From NCBI GenBank assembly GCA_964518335.1, contig CAZFDT010000020.1:10836-74835 (forward strand): DNA of 64,000 bases, given 5' to 3'. The notes under the pieces are model-generated. The model was given only the letters and a program-made list of their open reading frames with translations. It did not search any database and was not told the origin of the DNA. The DNA comes from CAZFDT01 sp964518335 (GTDB taxonomy: Bacteria > Planctomycetota > Phycisphaerae > Phycisphaerales > Phycisphaeraceae). Made by a program: the position numbers and the translations under genes. This document shows positions 9,115-16,718 of the stretch, piece by piece (the stretch's first letter is position 1; every line of letters starts with the position of its first letter).

Positions 9115-9345
9115 ATGATGAAGGAACACGAACGAGTAGTGCTGACCGAGGACGTGCCCGGTGAAGGGCTGGAGGCGGGGGATGTGGGGACGGTGGTCCA
9201 CGTCTATCGGGACGGGCAGGCGTACGAGGTGGAGTTTGTGACGCTGGCGGGGCGCACCGCAGCCGTGGTCACGCTGGAGCGGGCGCAGGTTCGGCCGGTC
9301 AATCCTCGCGAGATCACGCATGCCCGGGAAAGAGCAGTGGCGTAA
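9115..9345 (+). CDS. DUF4926-like protein, partner of the upstream DUF6883 protein
   Basis: 76 residues from the ATG at 9115, with CAGGAG upstream. The family pattern is clear: VVLTEDVPGEGLEAGDVGTV, VHVYRDGQAYEVEFVTLAG, then VTLERAQVRPV. This is a small beta-barrel, and family members sit downstream of DUF6883 proteins. The start lies 12 bp after the preceding stop, so the two genes are co-transcribed. The C-terminal ~12 residues (REITHARERAVA) extend past the usual domain. Confidence 0.8.
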   Translation: MMKEHERVVLTEDVPGEGLEAGDVGTVVHVYRDGQAYEVEFVTLAGRTAAVVTLERAQVRPVNPREITHARERAVA

Positions 9346-9422
9346 GGCCGCCAAAGCCCTTGATCGGAGTGATCAGATCTGATTTTCATCATGGCGAAAG
9401 CAATAGTCCCAGGAGCAATTGC

Positions 9423-10427
9423 GTGAACGGAGTCACTAGTGATTGGACAGGGTTGCACGGCAACCACTTCCGCGGCGTACAAGCGCTCGTGACGGGCGGG
9501 GCGGGGTTCATCGGGTCGCATATCGTCGAGGCGCTGGCGGCGCTGGGGGCGCGCGTGCGCGTGCTTGATGACCTGTCCGGCGGCGACCGCCGGAATGTGG
9601 ACGGGTTCGCCGGCGTCGCCTTCACCGAAGGCTCGATCCTCGACGAGGCGCTGGTGCGACAGTTGACCTCGGGCTGCCGGTACGTGTTTCACCAGGCGGC
9701 GCTGGGGTCGGTGCCGCGCAGCGTCGAGCAGCCGGTGCGGTACAGCCAGGTGAACGTGACGGGGACACTCCACGTGCTGGAGGCGGCGCGGGCGGCGGGG
9801 GTGGAGCGGGTGATGTTTGCCGCCAGCAGCAGCGCCTACGGGGACACGCCGACGCTGCCGAAGGTCGAGACGATGCCGGTCTCGCCGCGGAGTCCCTACG
9901 CGGCGAACAAGGTGGCGTGCGAGGCGCTGATGCAGGCGTATGCGTGCAGCTACGGGCTGGACGCGGTGTCGCTGCGCTACTTCAACATTTTTGGGCCGCG
10001 CCAGAACGCCAACAGCGCCTACGCGGCGGTGATCGCCGCGTTCGCCAAGGCCCTGATCGCCGGCGAGCCGTGCACGATCTACGGCGACGGCGAGCAGTCG
10101 CGCGACTTCACCTTCGTGCATAACGCCGTGCATGCGAACCTGCTGGCGGCGCGTTCGCCGCGGCGTCTGGAGGGCCGGCCCGTCAACGTCGCCTGCGGCC
10201 AGCGCGTGACCGTCAACCAGCTCGAGGCCGCCATGCGAACGCAGATGGCGCCGCAGGTCGGCCCGCCACGACACCTGCCCGACCGCGCCGGCGACGTCAA
10301 GCACTCGCTGGCCGACCTCGACCTCGCCCGGACGCTGCTGGACTACCGCCCGATCGTCAGCTTCGACGCCGGCCTGCCCGTCACCACCGCGTGGTATCAG
10401 CGCGCGATCGCCGCGGCGCCGCGCTAG
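9423..10427 (+). CDS. WbpP-like NAD-dependent sugar epimerase (extended SDR)
   Basis: 334 residues from a GTG start after CAGGAG. Rossmann motif GGAGFIGSH near residue 26, active-site Ser in ASSSAYGDTP, YxxxK in SPYAANKVACE, and the FNIFGPRQNANSAYAAVI block typical of the WbpP/UDP-GlcNAc C4-epimerase branch. It should interconvert UDP-N-acetylglucosamine and UDP-N-acetylgalactosamine or related sugars for surface polysaccharides. The N-terminal ~20 codons differ from the truncated copy at 8549 while codons just after are almost identical, so the 5' end of this gene has been exchanged or duplicated. It ends 4 bp into the convergent truD gene. Confidence 0.92.
   Translation: MNGVTSDWTGLHGNHFRGVQALVTGGAGFIGSHIVEALAALGARVRVLDDLSGGDRRNVDGFAGVAFTEGSILDEALVRQLTSGCRYVFHQAALGSVPRSVEQPVRYSQVNVTGTLHVLEAARAAGVERVMFAASSSAYGDTPTLPKVETMPVSPRSPYAANKVACEALMQAYACSYGLDAVSLRYFNIFGPRQNANSAYAAVIAAFAKALIAGEPCTIYGDGEQSRDFTFVHNAVHANLLAARSPRRLEGRPVNVACGQRVTVNQLEAAMRTQMAPQVGPPRHLPDRAGDVKHSLADLDLARTLLDYRPIVSFDAGLPVTTAWYQRAIAAAPR
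9489..9548 (+). repeat. Direct repeat, right copy (inside intact epimerase)
   Basis: The second copy of the 60-bp block at 8615-8674, one mismatch. Here the reading frame continues into the complete epimerase. Confidence 0.9.
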
Positions 10428-11779
10428 GCCGCCGGGGGCTGCTCGTCCGCCGACTCGGTGTCGCTGGCGTCGTTTTTCATGATCTCGCGCAGGGCGATGG
10501 TGGCGAACGTGCCGCGGGCGAGCTCGAAGGCGACGCGGATGTAGGGTCCGTGCTCATCGACGCCGGCGGACAGGTCGGGGTCCTTGAGAAACTCGCGGAG
10601 CGAGCGGCGTTTACCTTCGAGGCGGCGGCCGTGCTCGGGCGCGACGAAATGCTCCTCGGCCAGATCGAACGCGGCCAGGGCGTCGCGTTCGAGGCGCAGC
10701 GGCTCGCCGTCGGGGCGCATCATGCTGGGCCCCCACAGCGGGCCGGTGGGCGACACGTCGTGGCGGGCGATCCGGCCGTCGGGCGCGTTCTCGAGCGCTG
10801 CAGTGGCCTCATCGACGGCGAAGACGGCGCGGTTGTCGTGCTTGAACGCCAGGTCGCCGGGCAGGAGGCGGTCGAACGTGCCGCCGCGGAGTCGGGCGTC
10901 GAGCACGTGGTTGAAGATGGCGCTCTGCAGCGCCGAGAGCATGAAGTCGAGCTGGATCGGGTCCATGCGCAGCACGACGTCGCGTGGCGGGCGGTGCTGG
11001 CGCAGGCCGTCGAGCGGCTGGCGCTCGTGTCGGAGGAAGCGGGGCCAGAGGCTCAGCGCGGTGTCGAAGTCGCCGCGTTCGTAGGCCTCGCGCCCGGCGC
11101 GGACGGGGGGCGAATCGGTGTCGCGCGGGTGGCCCAGCAGTTCGTCGAGCAGCTCCTTCCACTGGCCCAGGAGGAGGCATCGGCCCAGCAGGTGGTTGTT
11201 GCCGCGGTAGCCGAAGCGCTGGGGCCCGACGTAGTTGGGGATGCCCGCTGCAGTGAGCTGGTCGAGGGTGCGCTTGGCGTGGGTGACGCTTTCGACGCGC
11301 ACGTCGCGGATGCGGATGACGAAGCGGTTGCCCGCGTGGTGGCCGGTACGCAGCTTGTTGGCGTGGCGGGTGTGCCAGAGGACGCGGCAGCGGTCGTACT
11401 CGATGCGTTCGATGTGCTGCGGCTCGATCTCGCGGCCGGGGCAATGCACGCTGAAGAGCTGGCGCGTGATGGCGTGCTTGTCCTTGAGTCCGGCGAAGCC
11501 CACGGCCGCGCGGTTGACGCCGAAGGCCTTGGCGATCCGCCGCACCGCGTCGGTGGTGGTGAGCTGGCGTTTCTCGACGAAGAGGTAGATGTGCTCGCCG
11601 CTGCCGGACAGTTCGTAGAGGGGCTGCTCCTCGACGAGAAAGTCCTCCGGCCGCACCTTGATGCGCCCGCCGACGCCGGGGATGTCGGGGGTCGTGTAGG
11701 CGAGGGATGGATGATGGATGATGGATGATGGATGATGTGAAAGATCAGAAGACATCGCCACGTTCCGCTCTGGCATCAT
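10424..11779 (-). CDS. truD: tRNA pseudouridine synthase D
   Basis: Converts U13 of tRNA to pseudouridine. 451 residues if started at 11779; 11755 (MSSDLSHHP) is also possible. The catalytic Asp sits in GFAGLKDKHAITRQ. Other TruD blocks are RIKVRPEDFLVEE, GNRFVIRIRDV and GIPNYVGPQRFGYRGNN. The N-terminal SSIIHHP repeats are encoded by four heptamers (11707-11734). No ATG, GTG or TTG codon lies between that repeat and the conserved RIKVRPEDF, so translation must start upstream and read through the repeat. The gene overlaps the 3' end of the convergent epimerase by 4 bp. Confidence 0.95.
   Translation of the reverse strand: MMPERNVAMSSDLSHHPSSIIHHPSLAYTTPDIPGVGGRIKVRPEDFLVEEQPLYELSGSGEHIYLFVEKRQLTTTDAVRRIAKAFGVNRAAVGFAGLKDKHAITRQLFSVHCPGREIEPQHIERIEYDRCRVLWHTRHANKLRTGHHAGNRFVIRIRDVRVESVTHAKRTLDQLTAAGIPNYVGPQRFGYRGNNHLLGRCLLLGQWKELLDELLGHPRDTDSPPVRAGREAYERGDFDTALSLWPRFLRHERQPLDGLRQHRPPRDVVLRMDPIQLDFMLSALQSAIFNHVLDARLRGGTFDRLLPGDLAFKHDNRAVFAVDEATAALENAPDGRIARHDVSPTGPLWGPSMMRPDGEPLRLERDALAAFDLAEEHFVAPEHGRRLEGKRRSLREFLKDPDLSAGVDEHGPYIRVAFELARGTFATIALREIMKNDASDTESADEQPPAA
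11707..11734. repeat. truD: Four tandem heptamers at the truD N-terminus
   Basis: ATGGATG repeated exactly four times, followed by a partial copy. Because the unit is 7 bp and lies within the first codons of truD, gain or loss of one unit shifts the reading frame. Confidence 0.9.
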
Positions 11780-11796
11780 CCATCAGACCACAACGA

Positions 11797-12741
11797 TCAA
11801 TCCTCCGGCGCGTCTTTGGCCACGAGCTTGTGGAACGCGTCGGTGAGCTTGCGAGTCAGGCGGCCGGGCTTGCCGTCACCAATGCTGCGCTTGTCGATGC
11901 TCGTCACCGGGATGATCTCGGCGGCGGTGCCGGTGAGGAACATTTCGTCGGCGGTGTAGAGGTCGTGCTTGGTGATGTCGGTGTGGAGGACCTTGATGTC
12001 CATGTCGTGGGCCAGGCCGATCACCGTGTTCATGGTGATGCCTTCGAGCACGCCGGCGTGCAGCGGGGGGGTGATGAGGATGGGCTGATCGCCGTCGCTC
12101 ATGAATCGGCGGACGATGAAGATGTTGTCGCCGGTGCATTCGGCGACGAAGCCCTGGGCGTTGAGCATGACGGCCTCCATGCACCCGGCGTCGATGGCTT
12201 CGATCTTGGCCAGGATGTTGTTCAGGTAGTTCATGCTCTTGATGCGCGGGGACAGGGCGGCGGGGTGGTTGCGCATCGTCGAAGCGGTGATGACGGCCAG
12301 GCCGTTGTCGTAATGCTCGCGTGGGTAAAGTGCGATGGCGTCGGCGATGATGAAGACGATCGGGTGCTTGCAGGTGAAGGGGTTGAGCCCGAGCGTGCCG
12401 ACGCCGCGGGTGACGCACAGGCGGATGTAGCCATTGACGGTCTTGTTGGCCTCGACGGTCTGGCGGGTGGCGCGGGCCATGTCGTCGATGGACAGCGGGA
12501 TGTCCATGCGAATGGCCTTGGCCGAGTCGTAGAGTCGGCGCAGGTGGCTGGCGAGCTTGAAGATGCGGCCGTTATAGACGCGGATGCCCTCAAACACGCC
12601 GTCGCCGTAGAGCAGGCCGTGGTCGAAGACGCTCACGACGGCCTGGTCGGCGGGGACGAGGCGACCGTCAAGCCAGACGAGCTTGGGGCCACTTCCGGGG
12701 GGGGCGGCGTTCTCAACGGTCGGTGCGGTCGCGGTGGGCAT
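11797..12741 (-). CDS. ilvE: Branched-chain amino acid aminotransferase
   Basis: A fold-type IV PLP enzyme that transaminates Leu, Ile and Val. 314 residues from the ATG at 12741; an open frame continues to 12834, but the shorter start fits the family and the extension is not conserved in type. Motifs: VSVFDHGLLYGDGVFEGIRVY, the PLP Lys at about 168 in RIKSMNYLNNILAK, EAVMLNAQGFVAECTGDN and FLTGTAAEIIPV. The N-terminal ~20 residues (Ala/Pro/Gly rich) include the ACTTCCGGGGG motif noted elsewhere. Neighbours are truD downstream and tsf upstream, all on the minus strand. Confidence 0.95.
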   Translation of the reverse strand: MPTATAPTVENAAPPGSGPKLVWLDGRLVPADQAVVSVFDHGLLYGDGVFEGIRVYNGRIFKLASHLRRLYDSAKAIRMDIPLSIDDMARATRQTVEANKTVNGYIRLCVTRGVGTLGLNPFTCKHPIVFIIADAIALYPREHYDNGLAVITASTMRNHPAALSPRIKSMNYLNNILAKIEAIDAGCMEAVMLNAQGFVAECTGDNIFIVRRFMSDGDQPILITPPLHAGVLEGITMNTVIGLAHDMDIKVLHTDITKHDLYTADEMFLTGTAAEIIPVTSIDKRSIGDGKPGRLTRKLTDAFHKLVAKDAPED

Positions 12742-12883
12742 GGGGTTCACCTTGGATCGTAGCGCATCGGACAGTATCGCCGATCCGGCAGCGTCTGGCG
12801 AATCATCATGCTCATTCACGGTGGCACGACGCACTCGTCGAGCAGCAGCGTCATGCCGCGGACTTCTGTCCGGCGTGTCGGAC

Positions 12884-13705
12884 TTACCCGCCCACCTGGT
12901 ATCGCACGAAGCTCTTGACCGTCACGCCCTTGGGCAGCAGGTCGCCGATCTTCTTCTTGTCGTCCTTGATGAACGGCTGCTTGAGCAGCACCGTCTCTTC
13001 GAGGAACTTGCGAATCTTGCCCTCGACCATCTTCTCGGCGATCGCCTCGGGCTTGCCCGACTCCATCGCCTGGCCCTTGGCGATCTCGCGCTCCTTGGCG
13101 ATCACGTCGGCGGGGATGTCGTTGTCGGTCACGCCCAGCGGCACGGGGCTCACCGCGCTGATGTGCATGCACAGGTCCTTGAGCAGATCATCTTCCGCCT
13201 GGCCTTCAACCTCGACGACGACGCCGATCTTGCCGGTGAAGTGGACGTAGGTCCCCACCTTCCGTCCGGGGGCGCCCATGACGCGGCCGCGGCGGAACTG
13301 CACGTTCTCCTTGGTGGTCAGGCGCACGTTGTCGATGGCGGCCTGCATGGCGTCGGTCTTGCTCACCTCGCCGCCGGCGGAAGCATCCTGCTTGAGGGCT
13401 TCTGCACTGACGGTGGCGACCATCGCCTTGAACGCGTCGTTGCCGGCGGTGAAGTCGGTCTCGGTGTTGATCTCGACGATCGCGGCCCTGGTCTTGTCCG
13501 GGGCGACGGCGACGCCGATGCGTCCTTCCGCCGAGGCGCGGTCGGAGCGGCTGTCCATCTTCGCCAGCCCCTTTTTCCGCAGCAGGTCCACCGCCGCCTG
13601 CACGTCCCCGCCCGTCTCGGTCAGCGCGGCCTTGCACTCCATCATCCCCAGCCCGGTCTTCTGGCGCAACTCGTTCACGTCCTTGGCAGTAATGGCGACA
13701 GCCAT
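12884..13705 (-). CDS. tsf: Translation elongation factor Ts
   Basis: The guanine-nucleotide exchange factor for EF-Tu. 273 residues: the UBA-like N-terminal domain (VNELRQKTGLGMMECKAALT), then the core with INTETDFTAGNDAF (the TDFV element, here TDFT), and the C-terminal repeat with LCMHISAVSPV and EGKIRKFLEETVLL. In most bacteria rpsB lies directly upstream; here the upstream neighbour is the divergent Ntn-hydrolase unit, and no rpsB is present in the window. Confidence 0.97.
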   Translation of the reverse strand: MAVAITAKDVNELRQKTGLGMMECKAALTETGGDVQAAVDLLRKKGLAKMDSRSDRASAEGRIGVAVAPDKTRAAIVEINTETDFTAGNDAFKAMVATVSAEALKQDASAGGEVSKTDAMQAAIDNVRLTTKENVQFRRGRVMGAPGRKVGTYVHFTGKIGVVVEVEGQAEDDLLKDLCMHISAVSPVPLGVTDNDIPADVIAKEREIAKGQAMESGKPEAIAEKMVEGKIRKFLEETVLLKQPFIKDDKKKIGDLLPKGVTVKSFVRYQVGG

Positions 13706-13852
13706 CGCGGCGGCTCCTTGACAATTGGCTCGTTGGGATCAGTCGAAGACCACCACCATAGCGGAAATAACGGGGATTGTCATGTCGCGGCGATCTTGTC
13801 GATCTGCTTGAGGGGCGGTACACTTGACCTGCACCTCATGGAGACCGGGGTT

Positions 13853-14767
13853 ATGACCATAGCGGCATGTCACGTATGTCCAGAAGGAGTAGTCCTTGGC
13901 TGCGATAGCACTTCCACAGTGACGGTAAACACCGGGACTCTCCAAGAGCAGCATTACTACAGAGACTATGAGCAGAAGCTGTTCGAGATCGGCGAGCCGG
14001 AAAGCACCGTAGCCTTGGTAACTTGGGGAAGTGGTCGATTCGGTACGATCAGCCACCGCACGATGGCGGCTCGCTTGGGTGTACGGCACGCGAATGGGGA
14101 GTTTGCAGCACTAAAGGACATGGCGGACAGATTGGCCGCGGATGTTTGGCAAGCCATGCAATCCCAGTTTGGCCCCGCCCTGGCCGAGGCCCGCGATCTC
14201 TATGCAAAATGGCAGCAGGACCCGAACAGTACTACGCCCGAAGAATGGAACCGCCTCATATTCCTGTACAACCGCTACGGTGGGGGTTACTTCTTGGGCG
14301 GCAGATTTGCAGTCGGAGAGGATTGCGCAGCCTATGAAATTGTATGGAATGTTTTAGGGACACGAGTAGACGTCGTTCCACACGAGGCCCCGTACTTTCG
14401 AGGCCAATCCCACATCATGGAGCGGCTCATATTCGGCTATGACCATCTGCTGGCCGACCGTATTAAAGCTTCAGGAAAATGGACCGGGACGGACGATGAA
14501 TTAGCTAACGCCATGGCACCCAGTCACCTGATCGTTCGCCCCGAACTGTTGCCCATTCGTGACGCGATCGACTGGATTCACACAGTGATCCATACGACAA
14601 TAAGGGCAGTGAAGTTTGCGGGTCAGCACGTTTGCGGCGGCCCCGTTGAACTCGCGGTAATTACAACGGACCGCCCGTTTCGCTGGGTCTGCCACAAACG
14701 GCTGGATGCCGCTATCATTACCGCGCAGGAAGGACCAAAGACATGGTCGTCGCCCAACCAGCACTGA
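13853..14767 (+). CDS. Stand-alone proteasome-beta-like Ntn hydrolase
   Basis: 304 residues from the ATG at 13853, which has GGAG 9 bp upstream and gives an MTIAACH N-terminus. If Met is removed, Thr becomes residue 1. The following sequence places Asp at 17 (GVVLGCDSTST) as in proteasome beta subunits, and a KLFEIG segment with Lys at 41 aligns with the family's KIFxxD segment (Lys33 there), after a longer loop. TWGSGRFGT would be the next strand-turn. The second half (~100-304) is unlike HslV or the bacterial 20S beta subunit and contains long alpha-helical stretches. Codon use is clearly less GC-biased than in tsf or tpiA, suggesting horizontal acquisition. The substrate is unknown; protease or amidase activity is inferred from the catalytic layout only. 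Confidence 0.7.
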   Translation: MTIAACHVCPEGVVLGCDSTSTVTVNTGTLQEQHYYRDYEQKLFEIGEPESTVALVTWGSGRFGTISHRTMAARLGVRHANGEFAALKDMADRLAADVWQAMQSQFGPALAEARDLYAKWQQDPNSTTPEEWNRLIFLYNRYGGGYFLGGRFAVGEDCAAYEIVWNVLGTRVDVVPHEAPYFRGQSHIMERLIFGYDHLLADRIKASGKWTGTDDELANAMAPSHLIVRPELLPIRDAIDWIHTVIHTTIRAVKFAGQHVCGGPVELAVITTDRPFRWVCHKRLDAAIITAQEGPKTWSSPNQH

Positions 14768-15009
14768 CACACAACTTTCCCACGACGTGCGACAACCCAA
14801 TGCGTGAGGCGATGCTTCGCGCATATGTTCAGCGTGTGCAGGCGGAGCGAGCCGTGGAGCGGGGCGAAGCCACCCCGCTGCCGGTCCAGGAGCAAGTTAC
14901 GCAACCAGAGCGGGTGCTACGTGACCCCTTCCCTTCGGTTCGCATGCCTGTAGCGACCGACACCGGCGAGCCATCCATCAGTGAAGTTGAACCCTCCGCG
15001 TGTGCTTGA
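14743..15009 (+). CDS. Small hypothetical partner of the Ntn hydrolase
   Basis: 88 residues. The ATG at 14743 lies inside the end of the preceding gene (25-bp overlap), so translation is coupled. The N-terminal half is helical (MREAMLRAYVQRVQAERAVE) and the rest is Pro/Glu/Ser-rich and probably disordered. No known motif, and no C-terminal Gly-Gly-Glu/Gln as in Pup. It shares the lower-GC composition of the upstream gene. Confidence 0.6.
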   Translation: MVVAQPALTHNFPTTCDNPMREAMLRAYVQRVQAERAVERGEATPLPVQEQVTQPERVLRDPFPSVRMPVATDTGEPSISEVEPSACA

Positions 15010-15107
15010 GGGAATGATCCCGATGGCACACTCGTCTGCATTTCGTTCTGAGTTCACTCGTTTCTCGTACGTTCCTCGCTGAGCGAGTCGTCAACAGCGG
15101 CAGGGCT

Positions 15108-16100
15108 TCATATATCGCCGGTGATCTGGTCGTAGAAGGCGACGTAGTTGTCTTTGTCCTTGCTGGCGCGGCACTGCATGGCGGCGCGGGGGTGGCGGTT
15201 GAGCAGGCCGGTGAGGTTGTAGGGGATCAGCGGGCCCCACTCGACGCTGTCGCGGAGCTTGAGGAAGTGGTCCTGGAGCAGGGCGAGGATGGGGCGGAGC
15301 TTGAACTTGGGGTTCTTGAGGAAGCCCAGGAGCAGCTCCATGGGACAGTTGCCCGCGCCGCGGCCCAGACCCGCCATCGTCGCGTCGGCGCGGTTGGCGC
15401 CGAGGATGATCGCCTCGATCGTGTTGGCGAAGGCGAGCTGCATGTTGTTGTGGGCGTGGATGCCCACCTCCTTGCCCGAGGGGGCCAGTGCAGCCTGATA
15501 CTTCTTGACCAGGTGATCGACCTGCTCGCGGTAGAGCGAGCCGAAGCTATCGACCACGGCCACGGCGGAGGCGGGCGTGCCGGCGATCACCGCCAGGGCC
15601 TGATCGACCTCGACCTCCTGCACGGTCGAGATGGCCATGAGATTGCACCACGTCTCGTAGCCGTGCTCGTGGGCGTGGTGGATCATCTCGACGGCCTCGG
15701 GGATCTGGTTGACGTAACAGGCGACGCGCACCACGTCGATGACGCTGTCCTTCTTGGGCCCGATCTGCTTCTTCCAGTCGCACTTGCCGGCGTCGGCCAT
15801 GACGCAGAGCTTCAGCCCCCCGCCCCCGGAAGTAGCGGGCGAATGGTCGCCGACGACGCGGCGGAGGTCTTCCTCCTCGCAGAACTTCCAGTCGCCGAAC
15901 TTCTCGCGCGGGAACTGCTGCAGTGACCCTTTGTACCCGATCTCCATGTAATCGACGCCGGCGGCGACGCAGGCGTCGTAAACCGCGCGCACCAGCTCGT
16001 CGCTGAAGCGATGGTCGTTGATCAGCCCGCCGTCGCGGATGGTGCAGTCGAGCACCTTGAGCTGGGGGCGATAGGTGATCCACGGGGCGATGTCGGACAT
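15108..16100 (-). CDS. DRE-TIM metallolyase (HMGL-like) aldolase-type protein
   Basis: 330 residues from the ATG at 16100. The first strand carries VLDCTIRDGGLINDH, the signature Asp-Arg-Asp metal/substrate site of the DRE-TIM superfamily. GIHAHNNMQLAFANT supplies the His-x-His metal ligands, and AGLGRGAGNCPME follows. Relatives include 4-hydroxy-2-oxovalerate aldolases and isopropylmalate-type enzymes; the C-terminal SKDKDNYVAFYDQITG block belongs to a less characterised aldolase branch. The exact substrate cannot be read. A short Gly/Ser-rich insertion (HSPATSGGGG) carries the ACTTCCGGGGG motif. Confidence 0.88.
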   Translation of the reverse strand: MSDIAPWITYRPQLKVLDCTIRDGGLINDHRFSDELVRAVYDACVAAGVDYMEIGYKGSLQQFPREKFGDWKFCEEEDLRRVVGDHSPATSGGGGLKLCVMADAGKCDWKKQIGPKKDSVIDVVRVACYVNQIPEAVEMIHHAHEHGYETWCNLMAISTVQEVEVDQALAVIAGTPASAVAVVDSFGSLYREQVDHLVKKYQAALAPSGKEVGIHAHNNMQLAFANTIEAIILGANRADATMAGLGRGAGNCPMELLLGFLKNPKFKLRPILALLQDHFLKLRDSVEWGPLIPYNLTGLLNRHPRAAMQCRASKDKDNYVAFYDQITGDI

Positions 16101-16224
16101 GGCGCGGGTTCCTGGGTGGGCGGCGTATTGTCGCCAAGCCCGGCCAGGCCGCAACCGCGGCGGCCGTCACGCCGGCGACAGCCCAGTCGTGTCGTATGGT
16201 TGCAGTGGTCTGGCCCGCGCGACT

Positions 16225-16482
16225 TCAGCGGGCGCGGCGGGCACGGTGATGCCTCACCAGGTACGCCACCGCCAGCCCCGTCAGCACGGTGACGCCCGCC
16301 AGCGCTCCGTCGGGCGCGGGCACCAGCACCGTTGTCACCGGCGCCGCCGGCGTCTGATCGACCTGCGGATCGATCAGCAGCATCTCGTCGGGCAATGACC
16401 AAGCCGTGTCGGCGCCCATCACGGCGCCGCACAACGCTCCGCTCACGATCACCGGCAGCACATAGCCGAGAACGCGCCTCAT
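16225..16482 (-). CDS. Small secreted protein with a C-terminal sorting-like tail
   Basis: 85 residues from the ATG at 16482. It has an N-terminal signal-type hydrophobic segment (MRRVLGYVLPVIVSGALC), a short acidic/Pro middle, then VPAPDGALAGVTVLTGLAVA and an Arg-rich end (HHRARRAR). That tripartite tail resembles PEP-CTERM (motif, hydrophobic helix, basic end), with PAPD in place of the usual PEP. No further domain is present. It may be cell-surface anchored; function unknown. Confidence 0.6.
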   Translation of the reverse strand: MRRVLGYVLPVIVSGALCGAVMGADTAWSLPDEMLLIDPQVDQTPAAPVTTVLVPAPDGALAGVTVLTGLAVAYLVRHHRARRAR

Positions 16483-16632
16483 GGCTGGTACTTCTCTCTC
16501 TTTCCCCACACTTGTGACAGGCCCCCTTCGTGGGCCACCTGCTTGTCACCCGCCCTATTGTACCCGCGGGACCGGCCGATGTCTTGAAAAAATCGCGTGC
16601 GGGGCGCGATCCCCACCGGCGTGCGAATGCGT

Positions 16633-16638
16633 TATACT
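16633..16638 (+). promoter_or_regulatory. tpiA: Possible -10 element upstream of tpiA
   Basis: TATACT occurs about 80 bp upstream of the tpiA start. I see no strong -35 at the usual spacing, so this is only a candidate. Confidence 0.3.
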
Positions 16639-16718
16639 GGCGCGGTCACGACACCGATCGGTCCGGTGATCCTCCGGGCGGCCTGCTGCAACCGCAACGA
16701 ATACAGGAGATTACAGCA

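Noticed and set aside
12683..13852. The long 5' extension of the Ntn-hydrolase frame
   Set aside because: It runs antisense across all of tsf, and it would bury the Thr that must be N-terminal. The ATG at 13853 has a good ribosome site.
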